Source: CAZEMR01 sp964513465
GTDB lineage: Bacteria > Bacteroidota > Ignavibacteria > Kapaibacteriales > UBA2268
Assembly (NCBI GenBank): GCA_964513465.1
Contig: CAZEMR010000004.1
Coordinates: 1 to 64,000 of the forward strand
DNA length: 64,000 bases
Reading direction: 5' to 3'
The notes under the pieces are model-generated. The model had not been told where the DNA came from, did not search any database, and was given only the letters and a program-made list of their open reading frames with translations. Shown piece after piece: positions 27,659 through 38,000 of this stretch (position 1 is its first letter; the number at the start of each line of letters is the position of its first letter). Made by a program: the position numbers and the translations under genes.

Positions 27659-28504
27659 TTAATAGCTGATTGTCAAACCCGGTATTGCGTCATTCAGATC
27701 GTTGCGCTCATCGAGCGGCACATCATTGCCCCAAAGCTCCAGATAGCCAAGATTTCGCATTCGTTTCATCGCATCTGGCAGCTTGGTTAATTTATTTTCG
27801 GAAATTTCCAGCGTGTGCATCTGCTGCCACAGCTGGACGCAATCCGGAATTTCATTAAGCTGATTTTTCGAAATCGCCAGATGTTCAAGGCCTGTCAGAA
27901 GGCATAATTCGCCCGGAAATTCCGTGAATTCATTGGCCATAAGATATAATTTGCGAAGATTCGTAAGCTCGGCGAATTCGGTCGGGAGCTCGCTGAGCCG
28001 GTTGAAATCGAGATCGAATTCAGTAATATTCTTCAGCAATTTTACCTCGGCGGGCAACTGCATTATTTGGTTATAGCTCATGCAAATCCCGGTGAGCGAA
28101 GGCATGCGCGACATCAAGCGGAATGCGCCGGCCCAGTTCATTGTCGGATTTGCAGTAAGATAAATTGTCTCAAGATTCTTTAGTTTTGTTAAATTTTCCG
28201 GCAATTCCGTGAGCATATTCCCGACAAGGAACAGCTCCTTCAGATTGGGCAATTGCGCGAGTTTATCTATCGCATCCCGAAGATCGAGCTCCGGATTATT
28301 GCTCAACGCAAGGTTTTCGAGATTTTTGAATTCCTTAATCTTATCCGGCAATATTTTAATATCCTTCATCGATAGGTCGAGCTTTGCGACCGAATCGGGC
28401 TGACCACCGGAGAGCTCTTCCCAGTCGATATTAGGAGCTTCCTGAGATTTTGCCGTAATGGCAAACACGAAGATCAGCGAAATAATCAGAGCAATTTTTT
28501 TCAT
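27659..28504 (-). CDS. Secreted leucine-rich-repeat protein
   Basis: A 281-residue protein with a signal peptide (residues 1-20, ending AKSQ) and about nine leucine-rich repeats of 22-24 residues (pattern LxxLxLxxNxLxxLPxxLxxLxx). The repeats begin near residue 40 and continue to the end. No catalytic domain, lipobox or T9SS sorting domain is visible, so it is probably periplasmic. LRR proteins usually bind other proteins; the partner is unknown. A TAATTTTG element at 28535-28528 could be its -7 box, but no -33 box is at the right spacing. A second LRR protein without signal peptide is encoded at 46468-47400. Confidence 0.8.
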   Translation of the reverse strand: MKKIALIISLIFVFAITAKSQEAPNIDWEELSGGQPDSVAKLDLSMKDIKILPDKIKEFKNLENLALSNNPELDLRDAIDKLAQLPNLKELFLVGNMLTELPENLTKLKNLETIYLTANPTMNWAGAFRLMSRMPSLTGICMSYNQIMQLPAEVKLLKNITEFDLDFNRLSELPTEFAELTNLRKLYLMANEFTEFPGELCLLTGLEHLAISKNQLNEIPDCVQLWQQMHTLEISENKLTKLPDAMKRMRNLGYLELWGNDVPLDERNDLNDAIPGLTISY

Positions 28505-28584
28505 AATTAATTATATACATTTATTCGCAAAATTATATCATATATTCAATCGCCGGGCGGGCCGATTTATTGTTTGGCAATTCA

Positions 28585-29364
28585 TTAAAAAATATATCCG
28601 AATAGCGCATCGAGCACAAGTATTGTCGCCGCAGTCAGCGTAAATGCCCGCACTGTGCTGTTGCCAACCCCTTCGGCGCCGCCCGAGGTGGAATACCCCA
28701 CATGGCAGCCGATCAGAGCGGTAACCCCGCCGAAGACAAAGGATTTGACCAGACCGGTGATTACCTCGCTCAGGCGGAAGAATTTCTGGACCGATTCGAA
28801 ATAAATCGCACCGCTGAAGTCGAATTTGACCAGTGTCAATAAATAGCCTCCAAGCAGAGCCACCACGTTCGAAAACACCACCAGCACCGGCATCATCAGA
28901 AATGCGGCCACAACGCGCGGCATTCCGAGGAAGCGGTCTTTGTCGATGGCCATCATCTCGAGGGCGTCTATTTGCTCGCTGACCTTCATTGTGCCGATCT
29001 GTGCGGCCATAGCACCGCCGACACGTCCGGCGATCACGAGCGCAGTCAGCACGGGCGAAAGCTCGGTGAATACAACGGTCGCAATTGATGAGCCGATATA
29101 TGGCCGGGCGATCGAAACCAGATTGAATTTCGAGAAAAGATTGGTGGCCTGCAGTGCGGCGATGGCGCCGGTGAACGAGCCGATTAGTATCACCAGCGGC
29201 AGAGAATCCGCGCCGATAATGGCCATTTGCTGTATAACAAGCCGGCGGTCGCGGTATATCCTTGGCAGATAGCGGATTACGTTTTTGAGCATAATCACGA
29301 TCTGTCCGAATTCCCCAAAGAAATTCATCACGCCGCGTCCTATTCGCGCAATTACATTAAGCAT
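28585..29364 (-). CDS. mlaE: MlaE-family ABC transporter permease
   Basis: A 259-residue permease of the MlaE family, the inner-membrane channel of MCE-type lipid transporters that move phospholipid between inner and outer membranes. The conserved segment VFTELSPVLTALVIAGRVGGAMAAQIGTMKVSEQIDALEMM (summarised: ELxPVLTAL...GRxGxAxAAxxGxMxxxxQxDAL) spans about residues 100-140, and about five hydrophobic segments are visible. The matching ATPase (MlaF) and MCE protein (MlaD) are not adjacent, so they must be encoded elsewhere. It is divergent from the gingipain-like gene at 29541. Confidence 0.9.
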   Translation of the reverse strand: MLNVIARIGRGVMNFFGEFGQIVIMLKNVIRYLPRIYRDRRLVIQQMAIIGADSLPLVILIGSFTGAIAALQATNLFSKFNLVSIARPYIGSSIATVVFTELSPVLTALVIAGRVGGAMAAQIGTMKVSEQIDALEMMAIDKDRFLGMPRVVAAFLMMPVLVVFSNVVALLGGYLLTLVKFDFSGAIYFESVQKFFRLSEVITGLVKSFVFGGVTALIGCHVGYSTSGGAEGVGNSTVRAFTLTAATILVLDALFGYIF

Positions 29365-29397
29365 TTAATTATTGCTTTCTCATTAATTCCGGAAAAA

Positions 29398-29429
29398 CAA
29401 AATTAAGCCTTTGCGGGCAATTATGGAAA
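29398..29429 (-). promoter_or_regulatory. Possible promoter for mlaE
   Basis: On the minus strand, TTTC (29429-29426, one mismatch from TTTG) precedes TAATTTTG (29405-29398) by 20 nt. Initiation near 29391 would leave a leader of about 27 nt. Confidence 0.35.
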
Positions 29430-29432
29430 AAA

Positions 29433-29464
29433 TTTCCCATGAAGCGCAATTTTATATATTTTTG
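29433..29464 (+). promoter_or_regulatory. Possible promoter for the gingipain-like pair
   Basis: TTTC (29433-29436, one mismatch from TTTG) precedes TATTTTTG (29457-29464) by 20 nt on the plus strand. Initiation near 29471 would give a leader of about 70 nt. Confidence 0.35.
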
Positions 29465-29540
29465 TCCTAAGTATCACAGGTTATGAAACATCCGACGCAG
29501 TTTGCTGTTATTATTATAATAAAATTTTACGGAATTACAC

Positions 29541-31574
29541 ATGAGAACTTTATATATATATGTAATTATCGCTGCCATGCTTATACCAGGCATTACTGCA
29601 TCGGCGGACGAAGAAGTTAAAAAGCGCGCGGTGATGATCGCAGCCGAAGTCGACAGCAGCGATTCGCCATCTATCACGCTTAGCTGGCCGCAGGATACGG
29701 CGGTGAGCTATACGGTATCCCGCAAGGAAGTCACTGGCAGCGATTTCGATCATTTCGTCGGAGTGGCCGATAGCGGTGCGACCTCGCTTACGGACAAGGA
29801 TGTCCGTCGGGGCGTCCATTACGAATATAAAATCATCAAGGCATATCGCGATTTCGACGGCTGGGGCTATGTCAGCGCGGGGTTCGACGTCGCCCTGCCC
29901 GACCACAAAGGGCGCATCCTCGTGTTGGTGGATTACACCGTCCGCGAGCAAATCCCCGATGCAATCAACCGCTACCAGCGCGGCCTGACGGCCGATGGCT
30001 GGCAGGCAAAGGTAGTCAGCGTACCACGCAGCGAGCAGTTCAATCCCCGCGCGGTAATTAATATCAGGCAGATAATCCGCGCCGAGCACGAACGAGATTC
30101 GCTCCGGGCGGTGGTGCTGCTGGGCCGGGTGCCGGTCGCTTATTCCGGTGATTATGCGATCGACGGCCACAGCGAACACATCGGCGCATGGCCCGCCGAC
30201 CCATTCTATGCCGAGCTGGACGGAATATGGACGGATTCCTCGGCCGAGGTACTCGCTACCTCGCGCTACCAGAATATTAATTCGATCGGCGACGGAAAAT
30301 ACGACCAAATATTCATCCCCACAAAGCTGGAGCTCGAAATCGGGCGCATCGACTTTTTCGATCTGCCGGACTACCCCCAATCGGAAATTAAATTAATCGA
30401 AAATTATCTTGATAAGAATCAAAAATTCCGCTATGGCGAAATCCGACCCCGCCGCATGGGAATAATCACAGATAATTTCGGGATGTACAGCAACGAGGCT
30501 TTCGCCGCAGACGGCTGGATCAACCTTTCGGCGCTGGTGGGCTACGAAAACATAAGCGAGGCGTCGATGCGCTACGAAATGCGCGACAAAAGCTTCATGT
30601 GGGCGTATGGATGCGGATCGGGCACTTACTACGCCTGCCACGAAGTCGCTTACCCCGAAACATACGTCGGGGTCGATCAGCACTGCGCGTTTGTAATGCT
30701 CTTCGGCTCGCGATTCGGCGACTGGGACAGCCGCAATAATATCATGCGCATAATCGCGGCCTCGGCTCCGATGGTGCAGAACGTCGTGTGGGCAGCACGG
30801 CCATTCTGGCATTTCCACCAGATGGGAATGGGCGAAACCATCGGCTATTGCGGCAAAGTAAGCATGAACAACGTAAGAACTTACGAATCATCCGGGCAAG
30901 GTGGCCAACACTAGGCGGACATGGCGTGATATGGCTACCACCAGTCGCATATGGCGTTGCTGGGCGACCCGACTATGAAGATGTACGTGGCGCCGCCCCC
31001 TGGCGAGGTATCCGCTGAGCTAACCGAACCCGGCGACGCCGAGCTTAGCTGGGCGCACGCTGATGGCGAAATATTCGGATATAATTTATATCGCGCAGCG
31101 AATTATGAAGATAAATTCGAGCGGATTAATGCGAATATTATTCACGAAAACTCATACGTCGACCGCGCGCCGCTCACCGGACGAAATATTTATCTGGTGC
31201 GCAGCGTAAAACGCGAAGAATCGCAGACCGGCTCATTTTTCCATCAGAGCGCCGGACGATTTGCCGAAATTATATCGGAAACCGATACGGTTGCGGCCAG
31301 TGGTCTTGAGATCGAAGTATACCCCAATCCCGCCAGCGAGTCAGTATCGATCGAAATTTCGCTGGAATCGGAAAATCATCTGACTATAAATATATACGAT
31401 CAGAACGGCCGTCGGGTCGCTTCGCCGGTCGATGGAGTTTATCCGGCCGGCGATCATATCTTCCCATGGGATTTACGCGACGATTCTGGCGAACGGGTCG
31501 TACCGGGAGTGTATATCGCATCTGCGGCAGCGGGCGTTTATGTTGCGACGATAGAGTTAATTATTTTGCCATAA
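29541..31574 (+). pseudogene. Gingipain-like T9SS protein split by two in-frame stops
   Basis: One reading frame runs from the ATG at 29541 to the stop at 31572-31574 but contains TAG at 30912-30914 and TGA at 30927-30929. The part before the stops (457 residues) has a signal peptide, an FnIII-like N-terminus and a region resembling the gingipain (C25) fold: 'LLGRVPVAYSGD', 'IGAWPADPFY', 'FGSRFGDWDSRNN'. The part after the stops resumes with ALLGDPT, an FnIII domain and a T9SS sorting domain (EVYPNPASESV; VVPGVYIASA). The intact paralogue at 31652-33760 covers both halves continuously. The interval between the shared motifs is also about 7 codons shorter here. A +1/-1 indel pair around 30910-30935 would bypass both stops. 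It may be a pseudogene, a sequencing error, or two separate products. Confidence 0.65.
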
Positions 31575-31603
31575 GTTTTTGAATATTTTGTAATTATTTA
31601 TAA

Positions 31604-31647
31604 ATTCCGGGAATTTGTGAAATGAATTCATTCACCAATCCCGGAGT
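31604..31647 (+). promoter_or_regulatory. Stem-loop that covers the ribosome-binding site of the next gene
   Basis: ATTCCGGGA (31604-31612) pairs with TCCCGGAGT (31639-31647) through 8 Watson-Crick pairs and one U-G pair. Inside lies a second inverted repeat, GTGA-A-ATGAATTCAT-TCAC (31617-31635). The 3' arm contains the GGAG at 31643-31646, which is the ribosome-binding site of the ATG at 31652. No T-run follows, so it is unlikely to be a simple terminator. Confidence 0.5.
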
Positions 31648-31651
31648 TCTC

Positions 31652-33760
31652 ATGAATAAATTATTTACTCTTTTATTATTACCAATATTTCTTCTTATTT
31701 CGAATAATCTTTCCGCGCAGGATGCCCGCGATTTCAGCGTGGGAATCAGCGCCGAAGTCATCACCGTGCCTTCCGAAATGATAGAGCTGACGCTGACGGC
31801 ATCCGACAGCGCCACGTATTTTACGATTTACCGAAAAAAAATCGGCACGATGTTCTGGGGCAGCCCGATTGCCGAATTCCCGGCAAGCCAGACGGTCTAT
31901 CAGGATACTGACGTCAGAGCCGGAGATGCTTATGAATACAAAGTATTCGCACTCTGCGAGTACGTATCGACTATTGGCGGCAATCCGCATGAATTCCATT
32001 ACGACGCAACCGGTTATATCTGCGTTGGATTCGATTCGCCGCCGGTGGAGCCCTTCGGCACCGTATTGCTGCTGATCGACGAGACTCTCGAGCTGCCGCT
32101 GGCCACCGAAATTGCCCGGCTCGAAAACGACCTTCGTGCCGAATCATGGGGTGTGGCGACGCATTATGTTGCGCGATGCGAGGAATTTTCGGCGCAGGAA
32201 GTACAGAACAATCATGATATAATTGCGGCAGAATATTCGCAAAATCCAAACCTGAGCGCAGTGCTGCTGCTCGGGCGGGTTGCGGTGCCCTATTCCGGGA
32301 ATATCTATCCGGACGGCCATACCAATCACATCGGCGCATGGCCTGCGGATGTGTTTTATTCATTCACCGACGACAGCCGCTGGACGGATACTGATGTGAT
32401 GAACGACACCGCCGCCCGCGCGCAGAACCACAACATCCCGGGCGACGGCAAGTTCGACCAGTCGATACTCCCCGGCGCTGCGGAGCTTATGGTCGGCCGC
32501 ATTGATTTTTACGATATGCCGGCATTCGAAGATTCGGAGATCGAGTTATTAAGAAAATATCTTGAAAAAGATCATAAATTCCGCACCGGACAAATGGATA
32601 TCCGCGATATGGGTCTCGTTCAGGATAATTTCCAGCCTCGTAAATTCAGTTATACGGAATGTTTCGCATCGTCCGGCTGGCGCAATTTCCAGACATTCTT
32701 CGGCCCGGAAAACGTCAAAGAGCTCGACTGGCTCGACGAACTATCGACGCAGTCCTATTTATGCGCATACGGCACCGGCCCGGGCGGCTACTCGAGCTGC
32801 GGCGGAATTGTCAACTCCGGCGAGCTGGCCGCCAATCCCACAAACGCCGTATTCACAATGCTTTTCGGATCCTACTTCGGCGACTGGGACAGCCGCAATA
32901 ATGTTATGCGCGCGGCGCTTGCATCCGAGCCCTCCGTGCTGACATGCTCGTGGACTGCGCGGCCGCACTGGTTTCTGCATTTCATGGGGCTGGACTATCC
33001 GATCGGCCAATCGACGGTGATTTCGCAAAATAATCTTGCGGAATATGTTCCATTTGTATTCCGCGTATTTCCCGATCCGCGATTCAGCCCGGGAACAACA
33101 CGCTCGATTGGCAATGGCTGGGTACACATTGCGCTAATGGGCGATCCCACGCTGCGCCTGCATTCGGGCAAAGTCGCCGCGCCGGATAATCTGGCGCTTG
33201 CGCAGATCGGTCTGCACTTGTTCGAATTAACATGGGAGAATTCAAATCACGACGCGGACACGAAGTATTATATATATCGCGCAACTTCGCCCACCGGCGC
33301 TTTCGAACGAATCACCGATGAACCCATCGCTGGGATGACATATCGCGATGAATTCGACTACACCGGCGAGCTTTATTATCTCGTGCGACCGGCAAAGCTT
33401 ACCGCCGCCAACAATGGCCGCTTCTGGATAGAAGGGCCAGGCGTGACGGCAGACATAATCGCCACCGGAGTCGAGGATATTTCGCTGGAAGCATCTCTTG
33501 TAGCAGCGCCCAATCCAGCTTCGACGAATGTGGACATCCGGATAACGCTCCCTACGGACGGCCATCTGCGCGCGGATATATTCGATCAGCAGGGGCAGGC
33601 AATACGCAGCATCGATGCGGGATACGCAATCGCCGGAGAGCACCGCATGGCGTGGAATCTCCGGGATGAATCGGGCGAGCGGGTAGCAGCGGGAGTATAT
33701 TTCCTCCGAATCAATACCGGTAAGAAAATATTTTACGAAAAAATCGCGGTTATGCCTTAA
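31652..33760 (+). CDS. Gingipain-like T9SS-secreted protein
   Basis: A 702-residue intact paralogue of the broken gene upstream. The signal peptide (about residues 1-23, ending LSAQ) is followed by an FnIII-like domain, then a ~400-residue region resembling the caspase-like gingipain domain of peptidase family C25 ('LLLGRVAVPYSGN', 'DGHTNHIGAWPADVFY', 'LFGSYFGDWDSRNN'). A second FnIII-like domain starts near residue 515, and the last ~90 residues are a T9SS sorting domain (AAPNPASTNV; VAAGVYFLRI). At the places where family C25 has its catalytic His (GHG) and Cys (AC), this protein has GTG and FG, so peptidase activity is doubtful. The ATG at 31652 has GGAG at a 6-nt spacing; an earlier ATG at 31622 lacks one. 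Confidence 0.72.
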   Translation: MNKLFTLLLLPIFLLISNNLSAQDARDFSVGISAEVITVPSEMIELTLTASDSATYFTIYRKKIGTMFWGSPIAEFPASQTVYQDTDVRAGDAYEYKVFALCEYVSTIGGNPHEFHYDATGYICVGFDSPPVEPFGTVLLLIDETLELPLATEIARLENDLRAESWGVATHYVARCEEFSAQEVQNNHDIIAAEYSQNPNLSAVLLLGRVAVPYSGNIYPDGHTNHIGAWPADVFYSFTDDSRWTDTDVMNDTAARAQNHNIPGDGKFDQSILPGAAELMVGRIDFYDMPAFEDSEIELLRKYLEKDHKFRTGQMDIRDMGLVQDNFQPRKFSYTECFASSGWRNFQTFFGPENVKELDWLDELSTQSYLCAYGTGPGGYSSCGGIVNSGELAANPTNAVFTMLFGSYFGDWDSRNNVMRAALASEPSVLTCSWTARPHWFLHFMGLDYPIGQSTVISQNNLAEYVPFVFRVFPDPRFSPGTTRSIGNGWVHIALMGDPTLRLHSGKVAAPDNLALAQIGLHLFELTWENSNHDADTKYYIYRATSPTGAFERITDEPIAGMTYRDEFDYTGELYYLVRPAKLTAANNGRFWIEGPGVTADIIATGVEDISLEASLVAAPNPASTNVDIRITLPTDGHLRADIFDQQGQAIRSIDAGYAIAGEHRMAWNLRDESGERVAAGVYFLRINTGKKIFYEKIAVMP

Positions 33761-33783
33761 TATTGTTTTTTAAAAATATTCTA

Positions 33784-33808
33784 AGACAGGTCTTTCGGGG
33801 GCCTGTCT
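33784..33808 (+). terminator. Rho-independent terminator of the gingipain-like gene
   Basis: AGACAGG (33784-33790) pairs with CCTGTCT (33802-33808) around an 11-nt loop and is followed by TTTTTTATTTATT. It lies 24 bp past the stop codon at 33760. Confidence 0.85.
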
Positions 33809-33952
33809 TTTTTTATTTATTGCTTTCGGTAAGGTGCAGGATTGCCGACTGCATATTTTGCTTTTGAAAATGATTCGCCGGAGATAGCCGAGTATTACAA
33901 TTAATCGATTTTTTGTTATCTTAAATATATATATTCACACCGGAAAGCATTT

Positions 33953-34927
33953 ATGTTCAATTATATACACAGGCTTTATCATCCGGACATATTCCAGGGC
34001 AAATCCCAAAACGGCTATTTCGAAGGATGGTATTTCAAGCAGGTAGCAGCCGACCAATCCCGCGTTGCCGCAGTTATTCCGGGCATTTCGCACTCCGGAG
34101 AGTCGCATGCGTTTATTCAGTATATCGACTCCGAAATGGACCGCCCACGCTACTATTCCTTTCCGCCGGAGCAATTCAGCTATTCCCGCAGGGATTTCCG
34201 CGTCAGAATCGGCAGCAGCATTTTCACGCGTGATTACATGACGCTGGACATCTCGCGCGACGACGAAAGCCTGAAGGGCGAGATCGAGTTCCGCAACTTG
34301 CGCCCCTACCCGGTTTCGGCGTTGAGCCCGGGGATCATGGGCTGGTACGCATTTGTGCCATTTATGGAATGCTACCACGGAGTCGTTTCGATGCGCCACA
34401 CCCTGAGCGGGTGGCTGGATTTTGGCGGGAAAACCACCGACTTCACGGGCGGCGCCGGGTATATCGAAAAGGACTGGGGCACATCGTTCCCATCGACCTG
34501 GATCTGGGCGCAATCGAATAATTTCAGCGACCGTGAGGCCTCGTTCATGCTGTCGGTTGCCAAAATCCCCTGGCTGGGGAATTACTTCACCGGGCATCTC
34601 TGCTTTTTGTGGATTGCCGGGAAATTATATAGATTAATGACATACACCGGCTCGAAGATCGAGAAAATATCGCTGGATAGCGATTCCATGAATTGCATAA
34701 TATCCGATAAGCAGCATCGGATAAAAATCACCGCCCGGAACAGCGCCGGCGGCGAACTCAAAGCGCCGGTCAGCGGGAAAATGGACCGCGTGATTAAGGA
34801 AAGCCTCGATGCGGATATACATATAGTCCTCGAGAATAGCGACCGCGACGTAATATTCGAGGGTCACGGCCGCGCCGGCGGTTTCGAATTCAGCGGCGAC
34901 ATGGGCGAGCTGATTTCGGGGATATGA
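33953..34927 (+). CDS. Tocopherol-cyclase-family protein
   Basis: A 324-residue protein with the hallmarks of the tocopherol cyclase family (lipocalin-like, two halves): GYFEGWYFK near residues 22-30, a central SPGIMGWYAFVPFMEC segment and GYIEKDWGTSFP near residues 170-181. In plants and cyanobacteria this family closes the chromanol ring of tocopherol. Homologues in heterotrophic bacteria that make no tocopherol have no established function and probably bind or alter a hydrophobic small molecule. No signal peptide is visible. No prenylquinone genes are adjacent, so a true cyclase role is not supported by context. It has no clear ribosome-binding site and follows the terminator of the previous gene. 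Confidence 0.82.
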   Translation: MFNYIHRLYHPDIFQGKSQNGYFEGWYFKQVAADQSRVAAVIPGISHSGESHAFIQYIDSEMDRPRYYSFPPEQFSYSRRDFRVRIGSSIFTRDYMTLDISRDDESLKGEIEFRNLRPYPVSALSPGIMGWYAFVPFMECYHGVVSMRHTLSGWLDFGGKTTDFTGGAGYIEKDWGTSFPSTWIWAQSNNFSDREASFMLSVAKIPWLGNYFTGHLCFLWIAGKLYRLMTYTGSKIEKISLDSDSMNCIISDKQHRIKITARNSAGGELKAPVSGKMDRVIKESLDADIHIVLENSDRDVIFEGHGRAGGFEFSGDMGELISGI

Positions 34928-34976
34928 CGGCCGCTCCAGCGGTACTGGCGGCAGTGCGGTATTTCATCCGCACCTT

Positions 34977-35056
34977 GTCATCGCGAGGAGCAAGGCGACG
35001 AAGAAATCTCATTTCAATTTCAGAAGAGAGACTGCGTCGCTAAAGTTCGCAGTGAC
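34977..35056. repeat. Palindromic miniature (REP/MITE-like) element
   Basis: About 80 bp form an imperfect inverted repeat. The left arm begins GTCATCGCGAGGAGCAAGGC and continues CGACGAAGAAATCTCAT. The right arm begins GAGACTGCGTCGCTAAAG and ends TTCGCAGTGAC. It strongly resembles the 'GTCATTGCGAGGAGCGAAGCGACGAAGCAATCTC' element found repeatedly between convergent genes in many unrelated bacteria (recalled, not searched). It lies exactly between the convergent 3' ends of the tocopherol-cyclase-like gene and nrdJ. I see no second copy in the window. Confidence 0.7.
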
Positions 35057-35078
35057 GATCGTTCGTGATGCAGTAAAC

Positions 35079-38000
35079 CTACGAGCACCCGCTGGTGCCG
35101 CCGCAATCCTCGCATACGGTGCAGCTGCCGTTGCGCTTGACCCGCATCGAGCCGCAGTTCATGCACTGTTCGCCGGTATAGCCGAAGCTGCGCGCGTCGT
35201 TGGATGTCGTCACCTTCACCTTTGGCTTATGGCCGTTGCCGTTGACCACACCAGTCGAGAGCGGACTGGCCTGTTCGCCGACTGCCTCGGTCTGCGATGC
35301 TGCCGGCGGTTCGGGTTCTTTCGCCGGGGCCGGCTTGCGCTCGGTTTCGCCGGTGTCCTCCTTATCGCTTTCCTGCGATGGGGGCTCTTCTTTAGTGCCG
35401 GATTCCGGAGTATCGTTGTGCTGTTCGTGGCCGTTATCCTCATCGACTGCCTTGACATGTACGAAGTCCGTACGATTAAGGTAATCATAACCCAGCGAGC
35501 GGAATACGTAATCGAGGATCGACGTTGCGTTGCGGATGGCTTCGTGGCCGGAGACGATGCCCTGCGGCTCGAACCGCGTAAAGGTGAACGTATCGACCAG
35601 CTCCTGCAGCGGGATACCGTACTGCAGCGCCTTGGATGCGAGTATTGCAAAGCTGTTCAGCAATCCGCGGAACGATGCGCCTTCTTTATACATATCGATG
35701 AAAATTTCGCCAAGCGAGCCGTCGTCGTATTCGCCTGTGCGGAGGTAAACCTTGTGGCCGGATACCATTGCCTCGCGGATATGGCCGTGGCGCTTGCCGG
35801 GCAGCTTCGTGCGTTTCGGGCGGCTGACGCGTTCGCTGATTTTCTCCTGAACTTCGCGGGGACCCTGTGTTTCGTCGAGCGTGTCTTCGTCGCCGAGCGT
35901 GACGATTTCGTCGAGGTCTTCGTAGTTCGATGCGCTGAGCGGCTGCGACAGCTTGGAGCCCTCGCGGTAGATGGCGATTGCCTTGACCATCATTTTCCAT
36001 GATTTCATATAAACTTCGCCGATGTCGGTCACCGAGGCCTCGCGGGTCATATTGACCGTCTTCGAGATTGCGCCCGAAATAAACGGCTGGGCGGCGGCCA
36101 TCATCCGCACATGCGCCATGTGGCGGATATAGCGCTCGCCGCGGCGTCCGCATTTGCTGGCGGTGTCGAATATCGGCAGATGCTCGTCCTTCAGATTGGG
36201 CGCACCCTCGATCATCATGGTGCCGCAGACGTAGTCGTTGGCTTTTTCGATCTGCTCGTCGGAATAGCCCAATTCTTTAAGTAAATTGAAATTAGGGCTC
36301 TGAATACTTTCTTCGGAAAAGCCGATTTTTTTCAGGAAATTCTCGCCGAGCGCATGTTTATTAAATGCGAATTTAATATCGAATACATCGCCGAGCTGAT
36401 CCTCGATTTCCTTGATTTTCTCGTCGGTAAATCCTTTTGATTTCAAAGATTTTTTGTTAATCTCGGGGCATCCGCGAAGGGTACCGTGCCCGAGGCTGTA
36501 TTTCTCGATATCCTCGATCTCTTTTTCGGTATAGCCCAGGTGGTTGAGCGCCTTGCGGACGGAATTATTTACAATTTTGAAATATCCGCCGCCTGCCAGC
36601 TTTTTATATTTAACAATAGCGAAATCAGGCTCAATGCCAGTGGTGTCGCAGTCCATCACCAGACCGATCGTCCCGGTCGGCGCCAGCACCGATACCTGTG
36701 CATTGCGGAAGCCATATTCGCCGCCAAGCGTCAGCGCGCGGTCCCAAGATTCGCGGGCGGCCTTGAGCAATTGCTCCGGCGCGAGAGATTTATCGATACC
36801 CATCGGCTTTATCGTGAGGCCTTCGTATTCCTCGGGGGTCGCGCTGTATGCGGCGCGGCGGTGATTGCGGATAACGCGGAGCATCTCCTCCTTATTATCA
36901 TTGAATTTCGGGAATGCTCCCAATTGCTGCGCCATCTCGGCGGATGCGGCATACGATTCGCCCGTCAGCAGCGCGGTGATTGCTCCGGCAACTGCCAGCG
37001 CCTTTTCGGAATCGTATGGAATTGCGCTTACCATCAATAGCGACCCCAGATTGGCGTAGCCAAGGCCCAGCGTCCTGAAATCATAGCTAAGCTGGGCGAC
37101 CTTCCGCGAGGGGAACTGCGCCATCAGCACTGATATTTCGAGCACTATCGTCCAGATTCGCACCGCGTGGCGGAAATCGTCGATTTTGAATTCGCCGCTC
37201 TCTTCGTCGAGGAATTTCATCAGATTCAGGCTCGCCAGATTGCATGCGGTGTCGTCGAGGAACATATACTCGCTGCAGGGGTTGCTCGCGTTGATGCGGC
37301 CCGACTGCGGGCATGTGTGCCATTCGTTGATCGTTGTGTCGTACTGCAATCCCGGGTCGGCGCTCTTCCATGCGCTCATATTGATTTTCTCCCACAGCTC
37401 GCGGGCGCGGACTCGCTTGACGGTTTCGCCGGTGGTGCGGGATTTCAGATCCCACATCTCGTCGGATTCGACTGCGCGCAGGAAGTCGTTGGTTACGCGC
37501 ACGGAATTATTCGAATTCTGACCGCTGACCGTCAGGTAGGCCTCGCCTTCGTAATTCGTATCGAATTCCGAGGAATTAAGCTGGGTATAGCCCTGCTCGA
37601 CGAGGTTGAGTGTGCGCATTATATAATTAAGCGGCACCCCGCGGTGCAGAGCCCTTTGGATAAGCTCATTCCGCTTCGGATTGGTTTTGCGATCGGCGCC
37701 GTGAGCCAGCGCTTCGTCCACGATAGCCGAGAGGAATTTGGAATTGACCTTCGAACCGGCCACCAGCGCGGCGACCTTTTCCTCTTCGCGGGCCTTCCAC
37801 TGGATGAATGCCTCGACGTCGGGGTGATCGATATCGACTATGACCATTTTTGCTGCACGCCTTGTCGTACCGCCGGATTTGATAGCGCCGGCCGCACGGT
37901 CGAAAATTTTCAGAAAGCTCATAAGCCCCGACGAAACGCCTCCCCCCGAGAGAGTTTCGCCTTCGGCGCGAATATGCGAGAAATTTGTGCCGGTGCCGCT

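Noticed and set aside
30912..30929. Recoding of TAG and TGA (pyrrolysine, selenocysteine)
   Set aside because: Two different stops five codons apart, with no SECIS-like element seen and no support in the paralogue, make decay or sequence error far more likely.
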